From assembly GCA_026182355.1 (NCBI GenBank), contig JAPFBL010000049.1:1178001-1242000 (forward strand): a DNA stretch of 64,000 nt. The letters are read 5' to 3'. The notes under the pieces are model-generated. The model worked only from the letters and a program-made list of their open reading frames with translations, was not told where the DNA came from and searched no databases. The DNA is from Hermatobates lingyangjiaoensis. Lineage: Eukaryota; Arthropoda; Insecta; Hemiptera; Hermatobatidae. Position 1 is the stretch's first letter; every line of letters begins with the position of its first letter. Positions 14,131 to 25,784 of this stretch are shown in pieces. Both the position numbers and the translations under genes were made by a program.

Positions 14131-15330
14131 TAGCAGTGAATAGAAATATGACAAACACCAAGAAATAGAAAAGATTAGAAAGAATATCTGCAATGGTCAC
14201 ACAGTGGCAGAATTTTTCCGAGACGAATTAGCTCTAACAGATCACAAAAAAAAAGTTGTGTGGTAGAGGTAAACGGTGCAAAAAAACATTTAACCAAATA
14301 GAATACAAGACTACTTCCAACTCAATATTAAATGTTATGTTTGGAGACAAGATCCCATACCTCACAAGATACAGGAGATGCAGTACCGTTATAGAACAAC
14401 CTTCTTGTGACAAACCGTCCAAAGTAACGATAAACAATAAAAAAAAATACGCTAAAATTGAACAAAAATGTTAGCTATATCTTTCACTTGTTATGGAGGC
14501 TATACGGTTCAATATGGAAAGCAGTTTGAAATGGAATCTGATAATAACTCCCTCAAGGTCCGTTTTTAAAAAGCCTGTAATGAATATCTCGGTAAGACTT
14601 ACTCTTGTACCATAAAACTTCAACGAATGAGAATATCAATACAAAAATATAATTAAAATGAAATTTACACAAGGAAGTAATTGCTGTTATCGTATACTCT
14701 AAGCAGAATTAAAAGAAATAAGACCAGTTGGAAAACAATGTGTCAGCTTAAATTAACTGGATTCATAGCTTTATATCAGTTCATTAAGACGTATCTCGAC
14801 CAGAGGCTACCGGACAACTGGCTAACCGGATAATTGACCGAGAGACAATTGCCAGAATAGACAATTTGTATACATCATATATCTGAAAGAATAGACTTTG
14901 CGTCTGCACTTATTTTTTTTACATTCATTTTTTTTATTTAATCTTAATAAAGACTTTTTGAAACAAACTGTAATATCAAAAAATAAAAAAAATAAACGTG
15001 ACAGTATGATAAAAAAAAACTGGATTTGGCTAAGCTTTTAGTAATCCCATTATCAAACTCGTAGAACTGATGCATTTTAAAACAAATTTAAGATCCATCT
15101 TAAAGTATAATATTTTTATTTAAAAATTATTACACAAATGGATAATACTGATAAATCCTCGATTGACCGAATTAAACGGCTCTACCTTCTATGAAGGGAT
15201 ATCCCTTTGTTGAACTTCCTTATATACTATCATAGTAAAGTTCATATAATAACTAAATTAAATAAATAGTTAAAATGAAATATTTTTTTAAAAACAGGAA
15301 TGTTTATTTTAAATTAAAATATTTTTTTTT
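14131..15330. other. No recognised gene
   Basis: A plus-strand open frame at 14256-14474 (72 codons, basic, four cysteines) lies in a less AT-rich island, 14140-14470. I do not recognise it. It might be the decayed remnant of a mobile-element ORF. The rest is AT-rich. Confidence 0.35.
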
Positions 15331-16250
15331 ACTTTCCTATAAATATAGTGATTGTGAAAAAACTCCATCTCTAGATTTTGACGGAATTACATGTTTTGGG
15401 GTCCTAAAAGTCGTTTTATGAAGTTTTTCGATGATGTCTGTAAGTGTGAGTCTATATCCAAAGTTTGTGGACACGCTACGGTCCAAGAATCTTTGACAGA
15501 TCAAATTTGCATTATACATAAAAATGGGCCCCATAGTGTAGATGATCCCCATTGTTTGGGAACAGTTATACATGACGAGAAAGTCACTTTTCTGCCAAAA
15601 ACCTGTTTTTAGACTATATTTTTTTTCCTAAACTACCAATTCTAGTGTTTTGAAAATTTAGCATTATCTCTATGGTGACAAATGCAACAAACGAAAAATA
15701 TAATCAATTTTTTAAAACAACGGGAAAGTTTTTTTGTTCAATAATAGTAAAAAAATTTTCATACAATTCAATCTGAAAGATTGTGAGAGCAATACAAGCC
15801 ATACTGTTTGACAGATCAAAATGAAACTGCACCTAAAAATAGAACATTATGTGGAGGATGAGTTGAGATCATTTTTTCCAAAATTACTTCAACCAAAGGT
15901 TAAAGTTTAAATGTTAAAACATTTTCTATTTTCAGAAAATGTTTTTTGACGCTAAACGCATCAATAAAAATAATGAAATTTTGCCAAAAAATTGAATGGA
16001 AAATTAAAATATATAAAAAAGAATTATGAAATTTTAGTTACGGCAAAGGGCAATAAAGCTATAAAAACTGAATCATTATCCTAGACTAATGGTTTACCTA
16101 TTTTACTTGTCGTATTTGTTTGCATTTATTTATATTATTCACAATGACTTGGAAATTTTTTGAGTGAATCCACAGAAATAAAATTGATGTTTAGAGGTAA
16201 AATGAATTAATTTGAAATGATTTAATGACTTATATGAGATATCTATATCC
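15330..16250 (-). repeat. Family X repeat, copy 6 (inverted)
   Basis: Reading the minus strand from about 16250 gives the family X order: the 'tttttatagctttattgccc' block (near 16060), the 'gcgtcaaaaaacattttctg' block (near 15950), 'gtgactttctcgtcatgtat' (near 15590), the 'aatggggatcatctacac' block and the weakened terminal hairpin near 15330. Copies in both orientations show it is dispersed rather than a simple local duplication. Confidence 0.75.
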
Positions 16251-16312
16251 GTATAAAACTCTGATGTTTTTATTTAAATATTTGCACACCCTCTAAACTA
16301 AATAAAATGTTA

Positions 16313-16374
16313 GAAACCTTGTGGGAATCATACCCACGTCCTTTGCATTGAAGGTCCAGCACGCTACCGTCTCC
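16313..16374 (-). pseudogene. tRNA-like sequence (pseudo-tRNA or SINE head)
   Basis: Read on the minus strand, the stretch shows an A-box-like TAGCGTGCTGG, an anticodon-arm-like CCTT/AAGG stem with a 7-base loop, and a perfect T-arm GTGGG/CCCAC around TATGATT (B-box close to GGTTCGANTCC). GAGAC can pair with GTTTC as part of an acceptor stem. The base before the presumed anticodon is A rather than the invariant U, and no downstream CCA or clear terminator is seen. A pseudo-tRNA or the 5' part of a tRNA-derived SINE fits better than a working tRNA gene. Confidence 0.4.
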
Positions 16375-16379
16375 ACCAA

Positions 16380-17405
16380 AAAGACTTTTGTACAATAAAC
16401 ATTGGAAACAAAAGTTTATACGTCAGGTTATATCAACCCGATCTAAACGACGACGGAAGATTAAAAATAGTTTTTCACCTAAATTATAATGGTTCAATTA
16501 TAATAAATTTAGAAAGAGGAAATTTAATGTTTAATCGAAGAGAAACAATTATTTAATAAAACAATTGTTTAATATATGAACAAATGATATTTAACAAAAG
16601 TTTTAGAAATTATCTAATTAATATAAGTGAAATTTTTACAGCACACAATTATGTCTGTATTCAAATAATACTTTGTCATAATGCTTTTATTTCCTCCTTT
16701 TGATACATCTATTTCAATAAAAATGATAGAGTATGCTCCCGATGCATCGGAAAGTACAGGAGAGTTCTTAATAAAACTAATTCTCCTTAAATTAAGGAGT
16801 TCAGGACTAATTGCATTGTCAGTAGCATCTCAGGAATTGACAACTTCTTCCATTTGTCAGGAGAGGAACCGATGCTGATATCTATAATGCTTGTATCAGC
16901 TTTACTAGTGGCTCAAATTTACTAAATTTCATTTAACTCGCAACAGGAGAGTCAAGAAGAAGATGAGGAATGCTCTAAATTTCTGATAAATATTGGTGAA
17001 AACAGAATTGAAAAGAATGAAAATAAAGAAATTATGACTGCCCGAAGACATGTTTAAACATAATCTTGATTAGTGCATTGAATACATTTACTCTTCATTC
17101 GCCAACCCACAAATATTGTCCACAGAAAATTCTATATAAGTTTCATTTAATGAGACACACTGTCAAATTAATATGTTCATCGAATAATGTCCAGGAGAAA
17201 TTAAACAATAACTGTCATATCACTCGGTTTGTGTAGGAACAGACCCCCACACAAGAATTTCGTGACTCACTACAGTTGTCTGGATTGCTCCAACATAAGC
17301 TAGAACTCAAAAAGAAAGCTCCTGTCATATTTATGTATGAGAAACATTGATCCACCTCGCTTATGTAATGGAACAAAAATAATAACTGAGGTACCTTATG
17401 ATAAT
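16380..17405. other. No recognised feature
   Basis: Mixed AT-rich sequence. The 65-codon open frame at 16681-16878 (+) has no motif I recognise. Confidence 0.4.
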
Positions 17406-17409
17406 GCCA

Positions 17410-17880
17410 TCTATATAAATAATAGAAAGGTTTTTTCTGCCATTGCTTAAAACTGACTCATTTCAAGTTATTTTTACATTTCATACATTAGAGAAACAAT
17501 ATCCGCCCATAGAACAATGTCTATCTGTCGGTTAGTCGGTTTATCGGTTTGTCCACAAAATTTTGTCACAAGTAAACTCTACCACCATAAAACATATCAA
17601 GCAGAAATTTTGACAGCAGATCTGTGCATTTCTAACTTAAAATCTAAGCTTTGAATGGATTGGAAATTCAACGTAGAAGCGAAGTTATGGATTTTAAGCA
17701 CAACATTTTGTCATAAGTAAACTCAGCCACCATAAAGCACAGCAAGCTGAAACTTTGAAGTAGGTTTGTGTATGCCTAACTCAAAATCTAAGCTTTGGAT
17801 GGATTGAACATTCAACACATAAGTGAAGTTATGGACATTTAAGCTGTATTTGGCTAACTTTTGACTAAAAAGTCATATGG
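17410..17880 (+). mobile_element. Helitron 5' end, family H
   Basis: Starts with TCTATATAAATAATAG directly after an A, as expected for a Helitron 5' terminus inserted between A and T. The same start, followed by 'ttttgtctgtacattgctt'-like and 'ctgactcatttcaag' blocks, is found at 36482 and 40405. From 17555 a unit of about 150 bases ('aaattttgtcacaagtaaac ... gaagttatgga') is present twice in tandem. No 3' end is visible. Confidence 0.6.
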
Positions 17881-17989
17881 TAATATTGAAATGGGATTTG
17901 ACCATTGTCTGGATCGTATTGTTTCTCCCTATTAATAAGGTTATTCGAAGTGGCATATTAAGGAATTTAATTTTAAGACAGAAGCAAAA

Positions 17990-18370
17990 ATCTGGAGTGT
18001 CTACTCTCAACTTTTCTGTAAGTAAATATAATATTTTGAAAACCTGAAGGATTTGTTTAATAAGTATACGATTTGTAATATAGATCGAATGAATCTATTC
18101 CTCATAATTCAATATTACCCAAAGATAATACGATTCATAAACATAAGAAAATCAACGTCTGATATTAAGTTTTTTTAAAGGTTCAAGAGAATGACATATG
18201 GACTGATTATAGTATTTTGTTAGAGAATGCCATCGTGCTATGGAAAGCATCAGGAATTATGTTTCATTGACGTTAATTTCTTAGATGTAAGAATTTTACT
18301 CTCTTGCACCTCATGTTAAGTCATCAAATCATTTCAAAATATTTCATTAAACCTCTAAACATCAATTTTA
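17990..18370 (+). repeat. Family X repeat, copy 7 (5' part)
   Basis: Contains a variant of the family head ('aatctggagtgtctactctc') and the following 'ctgtaagtaaatataatat' segment, then fades into unrelated sequence. Confidence 0.55.
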
Positions 18371-21300
18371 TCATAATTATATATATTAAGCGTGATTATT
18401 TTTAAAGTATATTGCAGTGTTCCAATTAATAGTAATAAGAAGGTTTGAAGTAATAAAATATTTAAAAGTCTTTTACAAGACATGGTATACCTAGAATATT
18501 AAGGTATACCAGATGGGGGCTACAGATCAAATGTTCAGAATTTAGTCAATTTACAGAATAATGGGATCTGTCTAGTCCTTCTTAACTGAAGCCCTCCGTC
18601 AACAAGATGGTGTTTAAGTGACATATACAAGCATTCAAAACTATGATTTAAAAAAAAGAGAAAGATTATTACAAATATATTTAATTATGTATTTTGGAGT
18701 AGAGAAAAACATCAATTTTCAATGATATACTGACTTCAATAGAAATGTTGTTTCTATTGAAACAATAGAAGATTCCGTCTATCATATAAGACTCCTACCA
18801 CAATCATATAAGGAACAGATATAGGAATTAGAGACAAACTTAAAAATAGACAAAAGATGAAAAAAGTATATAATAATCGGTATAAAGGACTTCAAAGGCT
18901 TTAAAGGAAGATGGTGAACTAATGGTTCAAACTAAAAAGGAGTTCACAGCAGAAGTCATAGAAAAACATGAGAGATGTTCAATGAAATACAATGAACAAA
19001 TCGATGATGGAAATAGAAATACACTTTGGAGAAACAAGAAATAACTAAATAAAAGCAACGTTACAGAACACAGAAAGTTGTGACAGGTCTAGATTTGATG
19101 TTTCAGTGTGGGGTTGTATATGCACCGTGTTGAAAGAAGGGACTAGTGAGGTTACTGAAATAATAATAAAGCAATGCTTTTGATACTCCAAGTTATTTAC
19201 AATATCTGCCACAACTGACTTGTTGATTGACTACTTGGTGAAGTTTTCAGTCAGCTTCAAACACTGAAATGTTTGCTGTTTTTTATAAGTTAATAGGTGC
19301 TTTTAGAGATGTTGAAGATTTTAAACAACCAAGAACGGGATATCGCCACTGAGGTGGATTGAAAGACATTTGATAGGGTTCACTAGAGAGTTAAGAACGT
19401 TTCTTACATTATAATGATCGCTTCAGTCACCAGAAGGCAGGTATGTTTAACTCAGATGTAATCAACTATTGTGGGAAACTATCACAATTATTTAATTAGT
19501 TACCCTTAAATAGTTTGAATTCAGGTATGGATAAACTTAATCCAATTGAAATAAAGCTATAAAATACTTTGAGTAGTCCTATTAACATGAGGCGTCCTAA
19601 TAAAATATTAAATTTGTTTCTATTCAAATAAATGCTTTTTGAAGAGATTTTTTCCAAGTAAAAAACTTTAAACCTATTGGTGAGTGGGCTGCAAGTAAAA
19701 ATATTTCGCTTAGGATCTTAAAGAATGTATTAATGTACTATTATACAATTGCATATTAATTTCATCCAATGAAATATAACAGTATTTCAGTACATTCAAG
19801 AATAAAGAAAAAGATCAATATATTCGAAGTGAAAAAAATGTAGTTTTAGATATTACTACAGCATAGAGCCTTTGCTTAGTACAACTTGTCCAACAAAATC
19901 CCTAAAAACCCTATAACCCTTCTTATAATTCTCACTCTTGTTGTGCTTAGAAAACCCTGCAGAAAAATTCCTTCCATATACTTGTCTTAATATTATTCAT
20001 AGATTTTATTTATTCTTCCTTTTTTTTTTTTTTTCTTGTTAGTCAATACTATTGAGATAAAAGTCACAAAATTGTAAGTCATACATTTTAATTTGTTTTT
20101 AAACAATCAAATTTATTAAATTCTTTTTGTTCATCAATAAAATTTGATTTTATTTCGACAAAACATGATATATTTGGTGGAAATGTTGAAGCAAGAACAA
20201 TTACATCCTAAGATACTGATTCACCTCTGGTTCAGTAAACTTATTCTCTGGATCAACAGTAAATAACCACATGATTTTTAATCATAATTGGAAATTATAG
20301 ACAGTCTCTATATAAATAAAGTTTATATTAATAAAGAAAACACGTTTCACACTTTGTGGTCTTCTTCAGATTTAATGACAGTAAAAATAAACGTTTTATT
20401 TCATGATTAATTCAATTATTTTATATTTTTCTTCTTCGGCATCATATGATAAACGAGAAAAAGCTTTCATATTCAGCTAAATTTTAAGTTAAGATTTTTG
20501 CAAAAGAAAATATGGTTATTAATCTTGGTAGCTTAATGTTTTACTTATTAATTTAAAATTTGAAATTTTAATCAATAAATATAAATTTGGATATATTTAT
20601 GAGCTCTATAAATCTATAGTGTTCAAACAAAATAAAAATGTACAACGTTGCTATTGAAAACAAAAAGAAAAACACTGCCATCTTTGCATTTTAATTAATT
20701 TTATTACATTTAATTGAAAGTGTATTTATTTGCCAACAATGTGATTTTATATTAATTGGTGGCTCTCATTGTTGCAACATTGTGAACATTGAGGGAAAGT
20801 GAATCCCCTACTTTCAGACATATTTGTTTACAAAGGCTCAGTATGCGTAGAGACGCATTCAAAAACTAACTAAAAGTTAAGGAAAATTTACTCAAAACAA
20901 CTGAAAAAGATTTAAAATAAGAATAGAAACAAAAGTTTTCAGGGCACATGAAACACCAGAGCTGCATGTTGATCTGAATCAAACAATCGTATCCCAACTA
21001 GAGAAACACGTAAAAAAAATCATATCACTATTGCTGTCTTCAAAGTTACTTTTAAACGTTGTCGTTAACAAAGGAAAAGTATAATAATATTATATGGAGG
21101 ATTGCTGAGGCGAGGGAAACACATCAATCTCATAACTTCAAATTAGAAACTTTCAAGTACGAAGACAAGTTGGCTTCGGGTTGCATATCCTAATTTGGCG
21201 GAAAGTCAGCCAGCTGCAGATTTGACTCGTCTTTGAAGTTCACCGGGCTGGAAGGCTCCAAATCCCCTCTTATAGCTTCTCATACCTTATGACCTTAGTT

Positions 21301-22543
21301 TTCAAGTTTTCTGAAGTCGAAGAACACTTTTAACCTTGACGTTTTACGGTGTGAAACAAGTACAGTACATCATAATCTTTAAACCAAAGATGGCCAACCT
21401 TTTTCGAATCAAGAGTGGAATTGAGGAAAATGGACATTACTCGAAAATTATTGAAAAGAAAAAACTGAATTGTGTCGCGGATGGATTGTGATTTGTGTTA
21501 ATCGAGCTTGACAAATATAAATGAAAAGTTTAATCATTGTTATCATTTACTGATTGCTGATTATCAACAAAAATTATTTTACATTATATTATTTTGTTTT
21601 GAAAAAATGTTTAATTACTTAAATTATGTAGATAATTACAAAATTTTCTTTAGACATGAAAAATGACAAGCTGCTGTACTTCTTGGATTTCTTGAAAGAA
21701 CTTAGAAATTTTTAATAGAATCAAATCAAATCGAATTGTTATTTAAAATTTAATAAATGAAAATTGAAGATTATTTGTTAACATGATATGTACGGAGAAA
21801 AAAACTCTTAAATTAAAACTACAAAAGCAAACTCAATCAACAATAACTTTTATAATATTTTCCAGAGTCTAATAAGATAGTGAATAGCAGTCTAATAAAA
21901 ATATAATCAATCAACATTCGGTCCGTTAATAAATCTTAATGTCCGACTTACAGTTCTTGGTGATAAGAAATTCGCTGTTTTTGGGTAATATTCAAGCATG
22001 AGAAAGTTATTTTCTTATGATCAATGAAAAAATGTCTTCTAATTATAATCTTCTTTTTGATTCAGGATGTGAATATTTCGTATATGAATATTTATGTCTT
22101 ACTATTAATATGCATAGTTCTTTCCATAATAAAAATGAGTATGATTTTATGGCAATATTTGAAAATGGAAATCGTTCATCTTCTTTTATGCAATAAATGC
22201 TACATTTTATTAAATGCTATTGACAAAATTAAAATCAACAATTATGGAAGTCATTATTCAGTAATAGTAAAATTCCCTATAACTAAATAAAGTAATAAAA
22301 CTCTCTGTCAAATCATTACTATTAAACTTTGAATTAACAAATCTTTTAATTAAAATTTCATGTTTTCGAAATCTTTTTTACAACTCTTGTTCTTGCTTCC
22401 CCATGCTGGATTATATCTAATAATATTTATAATAATATTCTATTTAAATTACTCTAGGCTACAATGAAAAACAGTTCATATGTATTTCAAAAAGCTTAAC
22501 GATACAGTAATAAGACCACCTTAAGAAAATGTCAAGTAATCGC
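18371..22543. other. Long AT-rich interval without recognisable gene
   Basis: No family signature found. The segment 18840-19060 is purine-rich and may be the husk of an old coding element. A hydrophobic 88-codon open frame at 22024-22290 (+) is most simply explained by AT-rich composition. A short poly(T) tract lies near 20020. Confidence 0.45.
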
Positions 22544-22549
22544 TTTATT
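22544..22549 (-). promoter_or_regulatory. Polyadenylation signal overlapping the stop codon
   Basis: The minus strand reads TTAATAAAG. The stop TAA (22550-22548) supplies the first bases of AATAAA. The paralog at 29.24 kb has the identical arrangement. Confidence 0.6.
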
Positions 22550-23735
22550 AACTTTCACAGGAGTAGTTATGCTTCCTGTTCACGTGATAGTACTTGGGGT
22601 AGGTCGATGTAGTCACAACTGGTTCCACATGCAGATGACAACCCATGAAATGCAAACCTGAAACATTAATTAATCATTAATTTAATCTGTATTCCTTATT
22701 AAAACAACATACAACTTACTATAATAATTATTGCAATATACTTCACTCAATTAGTAACATTAAAGGATGTTTTTAAATTTGACTCAAGTTCTATTCTTTT
22801 GCAAACAGTTTCACTTCACTATATGATGCCAAGTATTATTTAAATATAGATATATAATCTTTTACAGATATTTTATAAATATACCTTCTATGTTAAGTAG
22901 TACTTCTTTAATTTTGACTTTCTGTCCTATCGTAATTGTGCACTTATTTCTGTGTTGATAAAAATGCAATTTTATTTTGAAAAATAAATACTGTGTCCAT
23001 ACAAAAAATACAACAGCAACAAAATCACAATCATATTTGTTAACAGAATTATGGTTCTATAATAATTTTCTTATTCATTTCTGGAATTTTCGGACTAGTT
23101 CCTCCAAGAACAAACGACCACGACGTATCATAAACTGACTGACCAAAGTACAACCGACAGTTACTTACTGACCTCATACTAACGTTCACCTGAAACGTTA
23201 CCTGAAATTACTAATTACAAGTGTATCATAATTATCTGAAAGTAATTTATACATCATCTAAATATAACATTATACTCTTACATCTTTAATTTTTTCGTCA
23301 CAATTACTGATAGAAATCTACCTTTATTCTCTTACTTCATTTTTTGATCTTAAAATAAAGATTACTTGATTTAAATCTATATTTTAAAATTCACTTGATT
23401 TGAATTCTAGAGCTACTTGAGTTTTGAGTTACTGGATTTGAATATATCTTGACTTCACCCTTTCTCTCAAGCACTGGAACAACCACTTTCTACTTACTCG
23501 CACAGACATCACTCCTTCATACATAATTTTTATTTCCATATTTATTATTTAAAAACTTACCTAAAAGTTTGTCTATAACACGATCTGCCATCTCCTGATC
23601 ACCACAATCAACGACTGCACGGCCACGGCTCTTCATGTAGAGTTTGTTGTATCTCAGGTCGTTTTCTGCGAACAGTTCGTAAATAACCTCCTCTCCTGCA
23701 TGCCAGGGCAGATTGTAAATAGAGAGTACACTCAT
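22548..23735 (-). CDS. Small RRM-like protein, paralog 1 (two exons)
   Basis: Exon 1 (23735-23561) starts MSVLSIYNLP and ends in a split Gly codon followed by GTAAGT. Exon 2 (22657-22548) follows an intron of about 0.9 kb that ends in CAG, and it keeps the frame to a TAA. The product is 94 residues. LSIYNLP resembles the RNP2 strand of an RRM, AGEEVIYELFAEN the first helix, RGRAVVDCG the RNP1 strand (without the usual aromatic residues), and QEMADRVIDKLLG the second helix. HLHVEP would be the last strand, followed by a YPKYY tail. The whole protein would therefore be one RRM-like domain, but I do not recognise the family. The strongest evidence is the paralog at 25.8 kb, which shares exon structure and phase. 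AATAAA overlaps the stop codon. Confidence 0.85.
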
Positions 23736-24102
23736 ATCTTTTTACTAACTTTAAAAGAGAACCGTGTTCACTTCAATCAACTTCAACTCACTACTTGTGA
23801 ATAACTACTGTTTTTATGGTAACCAACAAGTTAAAACAACTTGCTTTTATTGATTGCACATGATTCATTTTGAACATATGATTGTAAAATAAAATCAGCT
23901 GTTGACTTTGAAATGTCTAATGTGTTACTAATATTCTAAAATAAAATACAATAACTTTCTCCATTAAGGAAAATGTGATTCCATTGTCAACAATAAATAA
24001 TTGTAAACTATACCAATTAGGTTAAATAGAAGAATTAATAGAAACACTTTAATTATTTTTGATTGAGTTAAAAAAATCAGTCTTGTAGGATTTTCACGTA
24101 CC

Positions 24103-25410
24103 ATTTTTTCGGAAGCGCGAGTTATCTTGTGTTATGGAATATACTGTTCCAGTTTATAACCTGCATTTCTCATTCAATTAATTTCAAACATAAATAAGTT
24201 CACAAATAAACTGTCAATTCACATGAATTAGAAAAACACAATTTTCTGTAATTTTTAGTTGAAGCACCGTCTCATTGGGTGAAAAAGTAGTAACTTCTTA
24301 GATCGCATATGATGCAACGATTGACATCTATTGTAAAACCTTTTCAAAAATAGAACTTCAAAATTGTTATCAAGAATGGCACTTTAGCATAAAGTTTTAC
24401 TCATTACTAAAAGCATCTAATAAGTGCAAAGATATTTTGAAACTTATGTTTAAAACCAGAATTTTTACATTTTTCATTCTATTTCAAAAGAAACAAGAGA
24501 TTATCGCTAGCGTGCTTGAGATCCCGTTCCTTTTTCTCCTGATGACGATTTAATTGAAAATTAGGGAAAGTATGTAGGTTTTTATGTTATATTTGAATTT
24601 ATTATGACTATTTATTATTATTAGAGAGTGACTATAATAATAATAGAAGTATAAAAAAAAAATTACTTCCCCTCTTCTGTACTAAAGTACCCCAACAGTT
24701 AGCTTCAACGCCTCCAAGAAGCTCACCACTTTTGCTGGTTCCAGCGGTAAAAGATTTTCTATGGTTTTATTGAGCGTCCCGAAGCACCTACCTCTGAGCA
24801 GCAAAGTTGCCTTACAGTCAGTCAGCAGATGCAGCGGTGTTTCTTCCTCTTTTTTGCAGAATCTGCATAAACCATCATTGATAAAATTCCATTCAGCTTT
24901 CCTAAGTTTCGGGATAATAGAGGCTGTTTAATTTAAAGGTTTGGTTTTCTTTCGTTCATATTAGCATGTGTACTTTTGCATGTATCGTTTTAATTCCATT
25001 ATGTAAACATCCTGCCTCATTCCTTATCCCTTCTTATATTACCATGTTCCTACAGTGTCCTTTGACTCCCTAATAAGACATCACCTTATCGAGGTAGGTA
25101 TGTAACACCTTTTCATTTATATATTATTTTAAATTTTGGTTGTTTTTCTCTATTCAATTACAAAATTTTTATACATATTTTGAGTTGCATTGTATATGTA
25201 TTCTGAGTAAATACCACACAATAACTGCTTGCATAGCCCGTGGGTTCATGTATCTATATATTAGTGCTGATTCAAAGAATTGGAAGTACTTCTTACTTTT
25301 CTATAACCATGAAGCCCAGAGTTATTTCTCCACGGCTTAAAGATTTTTTAGTTTTGTTAACAAACATTTTTAGAGCTAATTCTGCTCTAAAATGTTTTTA
25401 GAAACGTCAA
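24103..25410 (-). repeat. Inverted repeat arm A (LINE 3' end unit)
   Basis: This stretch of about 1.3 kb is the near-perfect reverse complement of 31071-32367. On the minus strand it starts with TTGACGTTTC, has a hairpin (AAACATTTTAGAG with CTCTAAAAATGTTT), then the last part of a LINE ORF (24918-24682) and a 3' region ending in a run of six A near 24104. No target-site duplication was seen. It sits exactly between the two divergent RRM-like genes, in what would be their shared promoter interval. Confidence 0.9.
24682..24918 (-). pseudogene. LINE ORF2 C-terminal fragment (arm A)
   Basis: Reads IIPKLRKAEWNFINDGLCRFCKK, then EEETPLHLLTDCKA and ends with a stop. The CxxC...H...C pattern (C-R-F-C, H-L-L-T-D-C) is the zinc-knuckle-like tail found at the end of ORF2 in several non-LTR retrotransposon clades. 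No reverse transcriptase sequence is present. Confidence 0.65.
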
Positions 25411-25458
25411 TTCGTTAATTGACGAATTAACCCGGGCAGCGCCGGTTATTTCTGCTAG
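25411..25458 (+). mobile_element. Helitron 3' terminus
   Basis: The sequence 'aacccgggcagcgccggtt' forms a short GC-rich hairpin followed about ten bases later by CTAG and a host T (25455-25459). That is the canonical 3' end of a Helitron (hairpin plus CTRR, insertion before T). It abuts arm A; arm B lacks it. Confidence 0.65.
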
Positions 25459-25784
25459 TACTTATTAAAGAAGAGTGAAACATGTAAATTTCGTTCTTGT
25501 ACAGTGAAACTACTAGTTATGACTGTTGTTTCTTTGGAACCACTGGAACTATTAATTATTTTTAGATTCTTAATTGGATGAATAAATTAGTGTCGATAAT
25601 ATACAGGAATATTTAGGACATTTAAGCAATATAAATTGAAACTATGTTACCAGTAATCAAAATGTAAACAATAATCACCTTGGTGGTTTCCATGAAAACT
25701 TAAACCGTAAAGGTATTTTTACTACACTGTTGTAAAAGTGTATTAGAAATAGGAGTAGGTCAAATAGCGATTAGGAAAAGTCAA

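Noticed and set aside
22024..22290. Possible small membrane protein
   Set aside because: Its hydrophobicity is expected from T-rich codons. No conserved feature or paralog was seen.
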